Positions 47,428-58,000 of a stretch of 64,000 nt of DNA are shown piece after piece; the stretch's first letter is position 1; each line of letters opens with the position of its first letter. The translations under genes and the position numbers were made by a program. The notes under the pieces were generated by a model. That model worked only from the letters and a program-made list of their open reading frames with translations. It made no database searches and was not told the origin of the DNA. Origin of the DNA: Sarcomyxa edulis (lineage: Eukaryota > Basidiomycota > Agaricomycetes > Agaricales > Mycenaceae); assembly GCA_009761415.1 (NCBI GenBank), contig QUOL01000001.1:1550001-1614000 (forward strand), read 5' to 3'.

Positions 47428-47752
47428 AGGAGGGCTACATACTATCTGAGTGGTCGGTAGGTAACATGCAGGCATGACGAGATGTGGGGAAATATGTTAT
47501 TACCGTCTTTAATTCATCGTAATGCAAAAATGGCACGATAATCCAGAATTTCTGAATTTACAGAATCAGGAGAGCGCGTTGCTTCTTCTTGTCTCTCTCG
47601 TTCTCGTTTCTCAGTCGACGTCTCAACGCTGCTCAACTCCTGACTTCCGTACGATGGCTTGAGGAAGGAAGTGATGGCAGTGTCCGGGGTCTGCTGATCT
47701 CAAGCAGCCAATCGCATAATTCCGATAGGCACAAATCGCTCTTGATGCGACA

Positions 47753-47759
47753 TATAAAA
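47753..47759 (+). promoter_or_regulatory. TATA-like element of unknown transcript
   Basis: TATAAAA is followed about 60-100 bases later by a CT-rich stretch typical of fungal transcription starts. No coding gene could be attached to it, so it may drive a noncoding or very short transcript, or be chance. Confidence 0.3.
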
Positions 47760-47997
47760 GGCTTTTTGCATCTGGACACTCATTTGCTCTTTCTGCTTTC
47801 CCCCATCTCGCTCGTCCCCTAGCTGTCTCGCATCTGTCCTACAAAGTACCTCTTCTTCCTCTTCATTCTAGCTTCATGATCATGCCCCTCTATTACTCTC
47901 GATCTATCTAGCAGTACGATTCGCAGCTCTCCATCGCATGAGACATTTGTGCTGTATTTCTTCTGGCTGCCTCGTCTATTACATCCCAAGTACGTCC

Positions 47998-48024
47998 CAT
48001 CACCTCCATCACCTCCATCACCTC
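47998..48024 (+). repeat. Nine-base tandem repeat, three copies
   Basis: CATCACCTC is repeated three times in a row (27 bases), in a pyrimidine-rich leader-like region. In one frame it would encode His-His-Leu repeats. Confidence 0.8.
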
Positions 48025-49003
48025 CTCCTTTCTATTCTCACACTTCACCCAGGTCTCTGTATCTCCTAGAACGTCACTTCGCCTCACTCATCTGGGTCGA
48101 GACCAGCAATCATCAAAATTTGTTCAACTGTCCCCCTGCGCCTCCCCGCGATCCCCATCACCATCCTCATCCCCTTAAACTCTGGTCTCCGCGTTAACCC
48201 CTTTCACACGCATCACTCTCCCCCTTGGACCTTGGTCGTCTGACTCGGACCTACCGGCCATCGCTGGACTCCTCATCACCGGACAAGCATTCCATATGCT
48301 CAAACTCTACAAATCGAACACCCCCCTTCCTTTCCGCCCCCCAACCATCTTCTCACGTAGCGATCGAGTTCCCGAGTCAGCTAGGTACTGCCGATAACTC
48401 GGGGAACGTTTGATGATGGATGATGTCGGTGGAAAACTTGGCACCGACTTGGACGCCCGGATGAGGCTGAGGCTGAATTGAATGTACGCGTTCCTCTCCG
48501 TTAGCTTCCTGTATCCGAGACATGGCACTGTATCGCCCGTCACCCGAGACATTTGGATTCGGCCGTGCCGTTGTTTCTGTTCTGTCGGCCGCTGTCTTTC
48601 CCCTTGTCTACGCATTGATGCATGTACTACGAACGTTCTCGGTCGATTCGGGTGACGTAGTCCGTGGAGATACGCTCACAGTTACATGTTCCGCCGTCGT
48701 GGCAAAGTCGGATATGGTCGGTATGGATATGATCCTTGGCCTACATGTGGTACTACGAATTTGATGCATTTTTTTCCGAATTGGAAGAGCTGCGAGCCAG
48801 GACTTACGCCCATTTGGAGTTGGATTACCCCCTTGCGTGGACTTTCGGGAGCTCTCGTTACAACCTTCCTTATGTACTTTTGCACGTCCCCCTCCTAGCC
48901 TTCACAATCGAGAATAGGTTCCATGTGCATAGTAAACTTCAAGGCCGTTACCTCGGATGCATTCTCTGATAACAACTATCAATAAAGTACGCCTTGAGGG
49001 GTT

Positions 49004-49009
49004 TATAAA
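49004..49009 (+). promoter_or_regulatory. TATA box of the metallothionein gene
   Basis: TATAAA lies 73 bases upstream of the metallothionein ATG at 49082, within ggggtttataaaggac. A leader rich in CT and CAA follows. The spacing suits a strongly regulated fungal gene. No convincing copper-response motif was seen by eye. Confidence 0.55.
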
Positions 49010-49081
49010 GGACGAGGGGCTCCGTTACCCCTCTTCCCTTATTCCCCAACGTCCATCTACATATTCAACTTGCAATATATC

Positions 49082-49329
49082 ATGTTCACTGTACGTCCCG
49101 ACTATTTCACTCTCTTGGCTACTTGTTATTGCAATTGCTGATTTACCTATCTTCCTCCCGTATTTCACCGCCCGCAGACTACCGAAGCTGTAAAGTCTTA
49201 CGCTTGTGCGTCGTCGACTTGTACTTGTGGCACCAGGTTAGTTCTGCCGTTGTCATACCCAAGTACATTCCTTATTCTTGGCTGTTGCTTTCCAGCTGCA
49301 CTTGCAAGCCCGGCGAATGTAAATGTTAA
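49082..49329 (+). CDS. Metallothionein (short, Cys-rich, three exons)
   Basis: Exons 49082-49090, 49178-49236 and 49296-49329 give 102 bases in frame, that is 33 residues. The first exon codes only MFT. The second gives TTEAVKSYACASSTCTCGTS and the third ends CTCKPGECKC. Seven Cys lie at positions 13, 18, 20, 24, 26, 31 and 33 (C-x4-C-x-C-x3-C-x-C-x4-C-x-C), with no His or aromatic residue in the Cys region. This is the layout of basidiomycete copper metallothioneins such as those of Amanita, Paxillus and Hebeloma. They bind Cu(I), and sometimes Ag, Zn or Cd, in the cytosol. Both introns have GT...AG ends. A TATA box lies upstream. No single-exon frame shows the gene. Confidence 0.88.
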
Positions 49330-49661
49330 ATGTCGCCACATTCCACGAGTACTTGTACTACCCCTGTAGGAAGGTTTATGGAGTGCTTCTCAACGATTCT
49401 ATGCTTTTAGGAAAGGAGGAGTGTACGAGATGACGGTCTTTGCTATATCGTTTGAATGAATCATGCTTTTACTATCGTTCTTGTTGAGTGATGCTTTTGA
49501 AGACGAGGGCCGTACCCCTAAGTGATCAAGACCCAACATTTCATGTAACGCAATGCTATGGCATTCAATCTACAACTATAAAACCCAAGATCTAAATAAA
49601 GAAAGGCAACTCAGAGTAGTATGTATTCCTAAATAGCTCAGTAAAGCAAGGACCTAGACCA

Positions 49662-50503
49662 TCAAACAGAAATTTGCCTCGGATACGACGCCATACCGAA
49701 CCCCGTCTCTTGAACACCGAGTTCGCGTTCGGTGGAGGTAGAAGTCGGATACGAGTTCCACTGCTGTTCCTTCACCTCGACATTCCCTCCAATCAACCAA
49801 TTCTCCCCGCGAGTAAACATCTCCCTCGAAGGAAACACCTCCAAAATCTCACACTCAAACTCCGGTACGGTGAGTTTATACTGTCTCCATAACTGCTTCT
49901 TAGTCTCCTCTCCATCTCTATTTTCGTCTCCTGGAGCCGCTCCGAACCCTACGGAAACAAGCTCAAAAAGAGGCAACTTCTCCAGTTTCCTAAACATCTG
50001 TCCAATCGCGTACTTTTCCTCTAGGAAGAGGTGCGCACAGCGGGGGGAAGTGATGCGTACGGTGGATGTGGCGGTACAGACGGTTTTACCGGTGCATTGG
50101 AGGTGGACTTGGCGGGTTTGGATGATGGGAGTCTTGGGAGAGGCGGTGGATATGGCGTGCGGGTTGGGGAGGATGAGGGGCGTGGGGTGGGGTGCGATGC
50201 TGGTGTTGGAATAGACCGTGGCGATGGAGATTGGGCGAGCGAAGAATGCGCTGAATAGGGAGGGGGGTTTGTTAGGCGTGCAGTATGATTACCGGGAAGG
50301 ATTTTTGATAATTTACCTTAAGACTCTTTGTAAGTCGCCTTGAGCCGAGAGCATTATGCGCTCGAGCCCTGTCACCTCGGATGGCCAGGAGAACTGTGCA
50401 TGGAGAGAAGATGTGGTTGAATCAACTGAGTGGCATGGTGAATGGAGGCCACACTTACGCTAATGCTGGTCTTGTTGGCACTGAAAGAGTAGAAGGTAGA
50501 CAT
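49662..50503 (-). CDS. Chorismate-lyase-like (UbiC/DUF98 fold) protein
   Basis: The ATG is at 50503 (MSTFYSFSANKTSIS). Joined exons read FSWPSEVTGLERIMLSAQGD, LQRVLSAFFARPISIATVYS, TRQVHLQCTGKTVCTATSTV, RITSPRCAHLFLEEKYAIGQ, MFRKLEKLPLFELVSVGF and PEFECEILEVFPSREMFTRG. About 240 residues. The order LERI...GDLQRVLSAFF...R-V-L-C...A-S...K-x-x-IGQ-x-x...LP-x-F-E-L resembles the chorismate lyase / DUF98 fold. In bacteria UbiC makes 4-hydroxybenzoate from chorismate. Whether this fungal protein has that activity is unknown. The fold match is by eye and moderate. Introns are near 50395-50440 and 50254-50318. Confidence 0.6.
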
Positions 50504-51733
50504 CCTGAGAGGTTAACGACAAAGAACAACGGTGGGTTGGAGGAGGATCTTCGAGGGGGTTGCTGAGGATCGATGAAACGCCGATGAGATGAAAAAACGA
50601 AGAACGAAGGTGCTTGCTTTTATACCAGGCGTCTGGCCCACCGTACTCGTACCCACTAACGCGAGATCGCTGAAACCCAATCAGTAAAATCATAGTAATA
50701 CGTGCTTGAGGTTGAGCAAATGGAGTATTAGAAATTGGATCCACACAAGACTCCGTATCGCAAGATGAAGTCGGAACTTGATGTCGCATGAAATATCATC
50801 AGGAAGATAAGGAAATGGTCGGCGGAATCCCGTTATGAATGGATGGCCGAGTGATGGGTTGCTGGAGTTTGACTGTCGGGACAGAGCATTGGAAGAGACG
50901 AGGAAGAGGGATTCCCTTCTTGCTTAGCCCAGAAATGATTATAATCTGGGGTATTACATCTGTATAGGATCCAGATCCGTCCGTCCGTCGAATGAGTAAG
51001 AAAGCTTGCGGAGGATACGAGGGGCCAGTACTTCCAGAATACAGTAAGCATACGAAGCTGAGAGTGAGCGCTGATGAGGGTTCGACGTTCGACGTCCAGA
51101 AGATCATCATGACAAGCTCTAGAGTAGTATGTTCAGCTGTCATTTCAAAGACAGATCAAGAAGATCAGAGGTATATTGATATCGGTAGCACCCTCTAGTA
51201 GGCACAGTAAGCCAAGAGCGGGAACGTGTATGCGATTCCTGACTGAGAAGCGTTTTGATTGCCTGGAAATCCGGAGGTTCCTTGGGGCCTGGTGGGCTAA
51301 GTATTGTCTGCAAGTGGACCTGATACGAAGGTAGGTATCCCCATGAGCGCCTGTACGAGAATGATAGCAAAGTCCGAGGGAAGTTGAAGTGGATGTCATG
51401 GCATGTCAAAATGTCGTTGTTCGGTGCTAGACCCACTGTTACCAATCGACCATATGAGAAGCCGAGTACCCGAGTACATAGGTAGAATAGTCAGGTCATG
51501 CTAGTACTAGTACTAGTGGTATGGTGTGGTATGGCCTCAGGCCTGTTGGGCTGGCTGAGCGAACTTGGTGGTCGCTCGGTGGTTGCCGGCAAAGTCCGTT
51601 CGCTGACTAACTGTTGGGCTGATACTTTTTACTCTGACCATTCTCCGGGCTTGCATTCCGTCACAGTACCAGGCCACCAGCAGCCCCATCAGACTATAGG
51701 TACTCTGTAGCAGCCACTCCTTCCCCGTCTGCT
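50504..51733. other. Intergenic, 1.2 kb, no gene seen
   Basis: This lies between the lyase-like gene (minus) and the RBM26/27 gene (plus), whose promoters would be at either end. A short tandem ctagta run is near 51500-51515. Frames of about 80-115 residues on the minus strand show no splice or motif support. Confidence 0.5.
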
Positions 51734-54700
51734 ATGATATTCGACCCTGCAACTGCATCCCATCTAAAGCCATGGCTCGTCAGAACACTCGAACCAATGT
51801 ACGTTTACACATCGAGTACCATCGCCACTTCTAACTAGACACTTTACAGATGTGATGCAGAGCCAGGAGCTCTTGCTGATTATATCCTTGCCCTCTTGAA
51901 ACACAATGTACCAGAGTCAGAAATGCGCAAAGAACTTGGTGTACAGCTTGACGAATTTCTCGAAAAAGGTATGCCCACTTCCCATCCCATCTCATGTCAC
52001 ATCTAATGCATCCCACCTCTCAAGCAGAGTGCTCTTCATTTATAGATACCCTATTCACAGTCCTCCGCACAAAAACTTACCTTCCCTACGTCGCATCACC
52101 CGCCTCATCCTCCTATCCCTCCACACCTAAAAATATCGATAATGGCATTCCCATACCTCTCGATGCTCTCATGTCACCCCCCATATCTTCATCCCCAGAT
52201 AGAACACGCAAAAGAAGCATCGACAATGACGAGCGCGACGGTCGTCCACCCGCAAAGGGTCCCCGAATATCCACAGACGGTCAATTTTCGCGATACAACA
52301 CTAACGGTAGACCCGGCATGCAAGACTCGAGATCAACAGGCGGGTGGAGTGGAAGAGTCGAGAGACCGCCTGTTAATGGCAATAGAGATGGTGGCGCGCC
52401 CACTATGGCCCAGATGGGCGTGATGAATGCTATGGGAGGCATCAATGGCATGAACGGACGACAACCACAGCCATATCGCCCACCAGACCAGAAACGGGGT
52501 ACATGTCGTGATTATCACAGTACGAGTACCTTTCAGACTTTCCTTGTGGCACATCTGATTCCTTCAATAGATAGTGGATATTGCGCACGAGGCGCTTTTT
52601 GTAAATACAGCCACGGTGAGGATGCTGTTGTCCCAGGTCAGATATTCCCTGGGCCTTTACCACCATTGGCCGGTGCTCCGATGCCATTCATGCCCATGTT
52701 TCCCAACGGTGGCTCTGCTGCATATGGTATGGTTGGACAGGCTGGTGGAGCCTATGATCCTCACGAAGCACGTATGGATATGCGACCTCAGGGCAACCCG
52801 GGCCGATCGCAGGGACGAGCACCATTATTACCTCGAGTGCAACAGGAAGACGGGAGTCGAGTCATGCACCACGTTCACACTTCTGGTGAACTACCTGTGA
52901 TCCAAGATTTGACTCCTAGTATCCCACCGGATCAAGATATAAAACCAACGCTTCTTCCCGATTCTCAGCTCACCACACAACCGCAGATACAATCTAATTC
53001 TCAGTCTCAATCTCCGTCACACCCCCTTTCCCAACTACCACCCCAAGTCAATCAAATCGAAGGGTTCGATTCGAGGACTATGAACGGGCCACTGATGCAG
53101 CATACGATGCAACCACCACGGCCGATGAACGGGTACATGGGTGTACCTATGGATGTAGACATGGCACGACCCATGCCGATGTCGATGGGCTCTCCCATGA
53201 ATATCCAAGGAAGCAATGGTGGAGGAGGGTACCGAAACAATAACAACAATAACAACAACGGCGGCGGAATGCGTGGACCTAATCGACCCCGGGGAACATT
53301 CAACCCCGAAGTCCACACCTTCCGCCCCGAACGCAGAAACGACAAAACTCTCGTCGTTGAAAAAATTCCAGACGACAAATTAACTCTCGAACACGTGAAC
53401 GAATGGTTTAAACGATTCGGAGTCGTCACCAACGTCGCCATTGATAGTGCGAATGCGAAAGCGTTAGTTAGTTTCGCGAATCACGACGATGCGCATACGG
53501 CGTGGAAGTCGGAAGATGCGGTTTTTGGAAATCGGTTCGTGAAGTTGTTCTGGCATCGACCGATGGAGGGCCATGGGCAGGTTGGGGCGAGGTTGTTGGC
53601 GGCTTCTGCGCCTATTGTTGCGAATATGACGCATTCAACTTCACCGGCTCCGGTCACAGCTCCTCCTCCTGTTGCATCTACATCTACACCGCGAAAACAG
53701 TCTACACCGTCTGCCACTTCACTTGCGCTTGCTGCGAAACAACAATTATTGGAAAAGCAGATCTCGGAGCAAAAGGCGTTGATGGCTTCACTTGATACAG
53801 CTTCGGCTGACGAGAAGAAGGGTATTATGGCGCGGTTACGCAGACTGGGAGAAGAAATGAAACTACCGACAGCGACGGCTCCGGTTCCCACTATCACTTC
53901 CACTTCCGCTTCGCCCAAACCTAAGCCCAAGACTCCAATTCCTAGTACTTCAGACCACGAACGCAAGGAAAAAGAACGCCTGGATAAAGAACTCGAATTG
54001 CACAGCGCGTCTATCGCTGTAGACAGCGAAGAGTCTACAGAAGATTTGAAAGCGAAGCTCGAGAGGCTGAAAGCCGAGGCTGCGAGTCTGGGGCTCGCGG
54101 AAGCTGCTGAACCTACAAGTTATGGAGGCGGTGGAGGTGGATCGTACCGGCCTTATAGAGGTAGGGGCCGTGGTGTGCCTCGGAGTTATTATCGTGGTGC
54201 TGGTGCTATGCGAGGTGGTCCGCCTAGAGCCAGTATGAAACTGGATAATCGACCGAAGAAGTTGTTGGTCAAGGGTGTTAGTGAGGAGGGAGTACAGGCT
54301 TTGCGGGATTGGTATGAGGTGAGTGGTCGTGGTGTTTCTTGTTTTGTCTCCGAGGAACGTTGTTGCTAATAAGGAGGTTCCATGTTTTAGACGACGGGTC
54401 AAGTTGAAGCGGTGGAAAGATCCGATAATGGAGAGGTCGTTGTTGCGTTTAGAACGAGGGGTGCTGCAGAACAGGTAAGGTCTAGTTCCGGACGTGTCCG
54501 CCTTTCTATACTCATCTATCTCTCCGTCTTCAGGGCCTCGCCAAAGGACACGATGTACCAACAGTGGGACCAGTACAAGTTAGTTGGTTTACGGGCAGTC
54601 GTCCACCAAGCGTAACGCCATTCCCAAAAACACCTTCCTCTTCCTCGATGCCCGGCGCGGTGACTGCAACAGAAAGCAAGAGCACACCGCAAGAACGTAT

Positions 54701-54815
54701 GCGTTCGTTAGAGCCGGAGACGCCACACTCGCCGCATAGTCACATTCAAGAAGAAGAAGCTGTGGCGAGTGGTTGGGGCGGGGATGATGAAGGAGATGGG
54801 ATGGGGATGCTATAA
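51734..54815 (+). CDS. RBM26/RBM27-type RNA-binding protein (PWI-like, CCCH, two RRM)
   Basis: The ATG is at 51734 (MIFDPATASHLKPWLVRTL). The PWI-like N-terminus continues EPICDAEPGALADYILALLK and SEMRKELGVQLDEFLEK. A CCCH finger (CRDYH joined to SGYCARGAFCKYSH) follows. Gly/Met/Pro-rich and Asn-repeat regions come next, then RRM1 (KTLVVEKIPDDKLTLEHVNE, ALVSFANHDDAHTAW). A coiled segment (AAKQQLLEKQISEQKALMAS) leads to an RG-rich patch and RRM2 (KKLLVKGVSEEGVQALRDWY, VVVAFRTRGAAEQ). This order is that of human RBM26/27 and S. pombe Rmn1, which work with the nuclear exosome adaptor (PAXT/MTREC). About 930 residues, six or so exons. Confidence 0.92.
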
Positions 54816-55054
54816 CGCTATGATGGTCTCGGAGATCCCTTGTCGCTATTTGTCTAATTTGTACATTCTCCTCGTCCTCTGGACAATTGATTGTTTGCGG
54901 CAGGTCTATAATGGCTGTCGGGCATCTGGTGTATTCAAAAGCCATGACTGTAAGAGTCGACTGGGCCGATTGAAGATCTTTCTAAGTTTCTAGTCCTGCA
55001 TTTTCATTCTTAAATATTATTTATTGATAAAAGATTGAACATTGCACGGGTATA

Positions 55055-58000
55055 TCAAGGTTCGTCGGAATCAATGTAAGATATCTCAGCCTCATCGTGC
55101 ACGACGAAGCTCCCTAGAGAATACTCATCAGGTTCGCTACCCAACGGAGGAGGTGAACTCGAAACCACGGGTCTCAATCGAGACGTAGAAGGTCCGAACG
55201 CTCCTCGTCTACGAGGTGGTCTTGCAAAAGCCGGTACTCTAGCTGTGGAGGGGGCTTGGGTCAGGAGGCTCTGTCGATAAGCCAAAGCCTGGTTGTATGA
55301 AGACGATACTTGAGTCCCAGGAGATTCGTGTATGAATCGCCGGTCTGACTCGCTTTCCACGTCGTCCTCACTGTTGGACGATCCCTCACTGATTTCGTCA
55401 CCAGAGTGGGCGGCTGATACATCGAGCAAGGGGTTACGGCGTTGAAGCACCGGTGCTCTCTTCTTCGGACGTCGGGCAGGGGAGGATTCACGTTGACGGT
55501 GTAGACGTCGTTGTGATGGAGGTGGCATGTCGAGCTCTAGGGAAGAATCCGGTTCGGGGATTTGGATGGGTCGCTTTTTGGGTTGCAGAGGGCGAATTGA
55601 GAAGGATGGTTCTGGATTTGAGACAGGTGATGGAACATTGAATCGGGCTGGAAGACCATTTGGAGGTGGCATATCGGGTCTTCGAAAAGCAGGTCTGGAT
55701 CTCGGAGGTGGAGATCTAGGTGGACTGCTCGATAGATTCCATGGAGGGGAGCTCTTTGGCGATGCAGGAACAGAGTTTTTGATAACAAACTCAATAGACT
55801 CGTCATCGAATAGATCAGCAGGCGGAGCGGATAGATCTCGGTCAAAGCGAGAGTTCTCAGTTCGTGTCGACGACCTTGGTTTATGGACGGAGTCGTTATC
55901 ATCGGGCACTGGCGATGAACTGGCAATCTTGAGATTCGGCTCGTCGTCCTCGTCAATGAGCCATGCCATACTGTCACGGTCCTCCTGGTTGGCAACACCT
56001 GGAGATGCAGGTACTATTCCTGGGGAAGAACGGGGATCCAGTTCGGAATCCGTCAATTCTATAACGGAGTGGTCCGTTACTTTCACAAGAGGTATGTTTG
56101 GGGATGACGACCAATACTTGGATGACTGTGATGGTGGAATTAGAGGCTTGGAAGAAGCCACATTGTTTGGGGGAGGCGAGTCCCACTCAGAGTCCGTCAA
56201 TTCTATAACGGAATTATTCACAATCGTCTTCACATCCGGGACATCCGGGGATGATGGCCTAGAACTCGATGGAGAGGAACTACGGTGTCGCGGAGAAGGA
56301 TGCGAGTTCAACTGGGGAAGGATACCTTGCTCTATGTCCATGTCGTCCTCGTCATCTAAGCCTTTCCGCGAAAACTGGCTCGAGGTGAACTGAGGGATTA
56401 CCTTTCTCGATTTTTGCTTCTTCTGTGTTGACTTTTCGTCCAGAGTAGCCGCCTTTTTCAACCTCGGTTTAGCCTTGGGGGCAGATAGTCTTGAGGTTGA
56501 GGCGGCAGATGACACCGTACGACGTGTATACGCCGGCAGAATCCCAGCTTCGATATCCATATCGGTGTCGTCGTCTTGCCCTGCGAGCTCGAAATCTTTG
56601 GGAGAAGTTACTTTCTTTCGTTTCTTCGCACCTTTGGCTACCAACTGCGCCACACTCACGAATCCAGCGCTAGCGCCGTCCGGAATATTTCTCCCCAAGT
56701 CATCATTCCTCTTTCGTTTAGTCCCCTTCTGCAGTGAGTCCCCCCTCTAGCGAATGAACCCTTCTTTCTCCCATCTTCACGAACGTACTCCTGGATCTCC
56801 ATTACTTTTTCCAAGGGCTCTGGCTTGATATGATCGGGAAGGAGACGCTCTACATCCCCGTATAATTCGAACTGTTCTCCGCCACGGATGGTTTTCTGAA
56901 CATCCTTGTATGCAGTTTTAGCTTTCTCTAGATTGTGTTCCTCTCTGAATTCTGATAACAAGACGTGAACAACACCCTGCCGTTGACGGCCAGTCCGACC
57001 CGCACGTTGAAGCTGAGAGGAGTTACATCAGCACGAACTCACCTTCGATATCGAGGAATCATCTTACCATACGAATCGGGGTCTTGGTGGCGTCGTAGCA
57101 TACGATGAGATCAACTTCACCGATGTCGAGCCCCTCTTCGCCAATCGACGTCGCTACAAGTACATTCAACTCGCCGGCCTTAAACTTCTGGATGACCTGT
57201 ATAAGAGTCTAGGGGATCAGAGAAAACATGCAGAAAAAGGCGAAGAAATAATAAGCGGACCGCTAATTGTTCCTTCTGCGCGAGACCCTTCTTGCCCTGT
57301 TTATCAACACCTTGACCGATGAAAGCAGTCGCACGTATCAAAGGCCTCTCCAAATTTAGAGTCTCTACGATCTCACCGACACATTCCCGAAATGTCGTGA
57401 ATACCATGACCCTTGTCTCGTTCTCGTCGCGTTTTCCTTCCACCTCATCATTATCTCCCATGTTCTCCGCAAAATGCTGTATGACAAGCGCCTTCAATTT
57501 GTCCATCTTTGGATGGGGTGGAAGTCCCCGATCCGGATGTTTTTGTGTCTCGATTTCTGTCATCAGAGCTCGAAAGAGAGGCTCGTCTCGCCACTTCTTC
57601 GCTTTGCTCGGCGGCGCCTTCTTTTTCGGCGGACGAGAACCACCGTCTTCGTCTTCGTCTGTCTCCTTCGAGATCTCTAGCAAGTAAGTATAACACATAC
57701 CAATCGTACCTTCGATCTGCACAGATACCGCGATCAATATAGGATAGAGATTCATATACTGAAACCAAGTCACCAGATAGCCCATGGCACGCGCTAATAT
57801 CTCCAACTTTGAAAGAAGAGAATACGCCCATCGTTGATCTTTCTGAAGCCTGTCTTTCTTGGATTTCATAGCGAACGAATGCATCGTCACTGCATTGGCG
57901 AAGTAACCTTCTAGGACCCGACGGTCGAGCAGAGGTCTTGTGTAGGACTATGGGGAGCGTTGATGTTAGCTTAGTCAATCAATAAAATTGCAAACGTACA

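Larger units (their letters stand above)
47428..49003. other. Gene-poor region, 1.6 kb
   Basis: No gene is supported. It is rich in pyrimidine tracts and short Pro/Ser-coding frames. A TATA-like site (47753) is followed by a CT-rich leader, so a transcript may start here, but I find no coding frame with good splices behind it. Candidate frames near 48522-48760 and 48744-48969 are open but show no motif. Confidence 0.5.

Noticed and set aside
46743..47477. Plus-strand open frame of 244 codons
   Set aside because: It is a shifted frame of the polytopic membrane protein gene. The hydrophobic helices belong to the other frame.
47938..48069. Short His/Cys-containing frame (MRHLCCISSGCL, then His-Leu repeats)
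   Set aside because: Tempting next to a metallothionein, but the His come from a 9-base DNA repeat. The Cys spacing is not that of a metal-binding peptide, and no splice or promoter spacing supports it.
48744..48969. Plus-strand frame reading MWYYEFDAFFSELEELRART
   Set aside because: It looks protein-like over about 70 residues but has no upstream promoter, splice partner or recognisable relative. I treat it as chance.
29773..51733. Search by eye for transposon ends, terminal repeats or transposase frames in the gene-poor parts
   Set aside because: No inverted terminal repeats, target duplications, reverse transcriptase or DDE-type motifs were seen.
55527..56393. Plus-strand open frame of 288 codons
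   Set aside because: It is antisense to the disordered, Ser/Pro-rich MPH1 tail, where codon bias keeps the opposite frame open. It has no motif, and the MPH1 frame explains the region.
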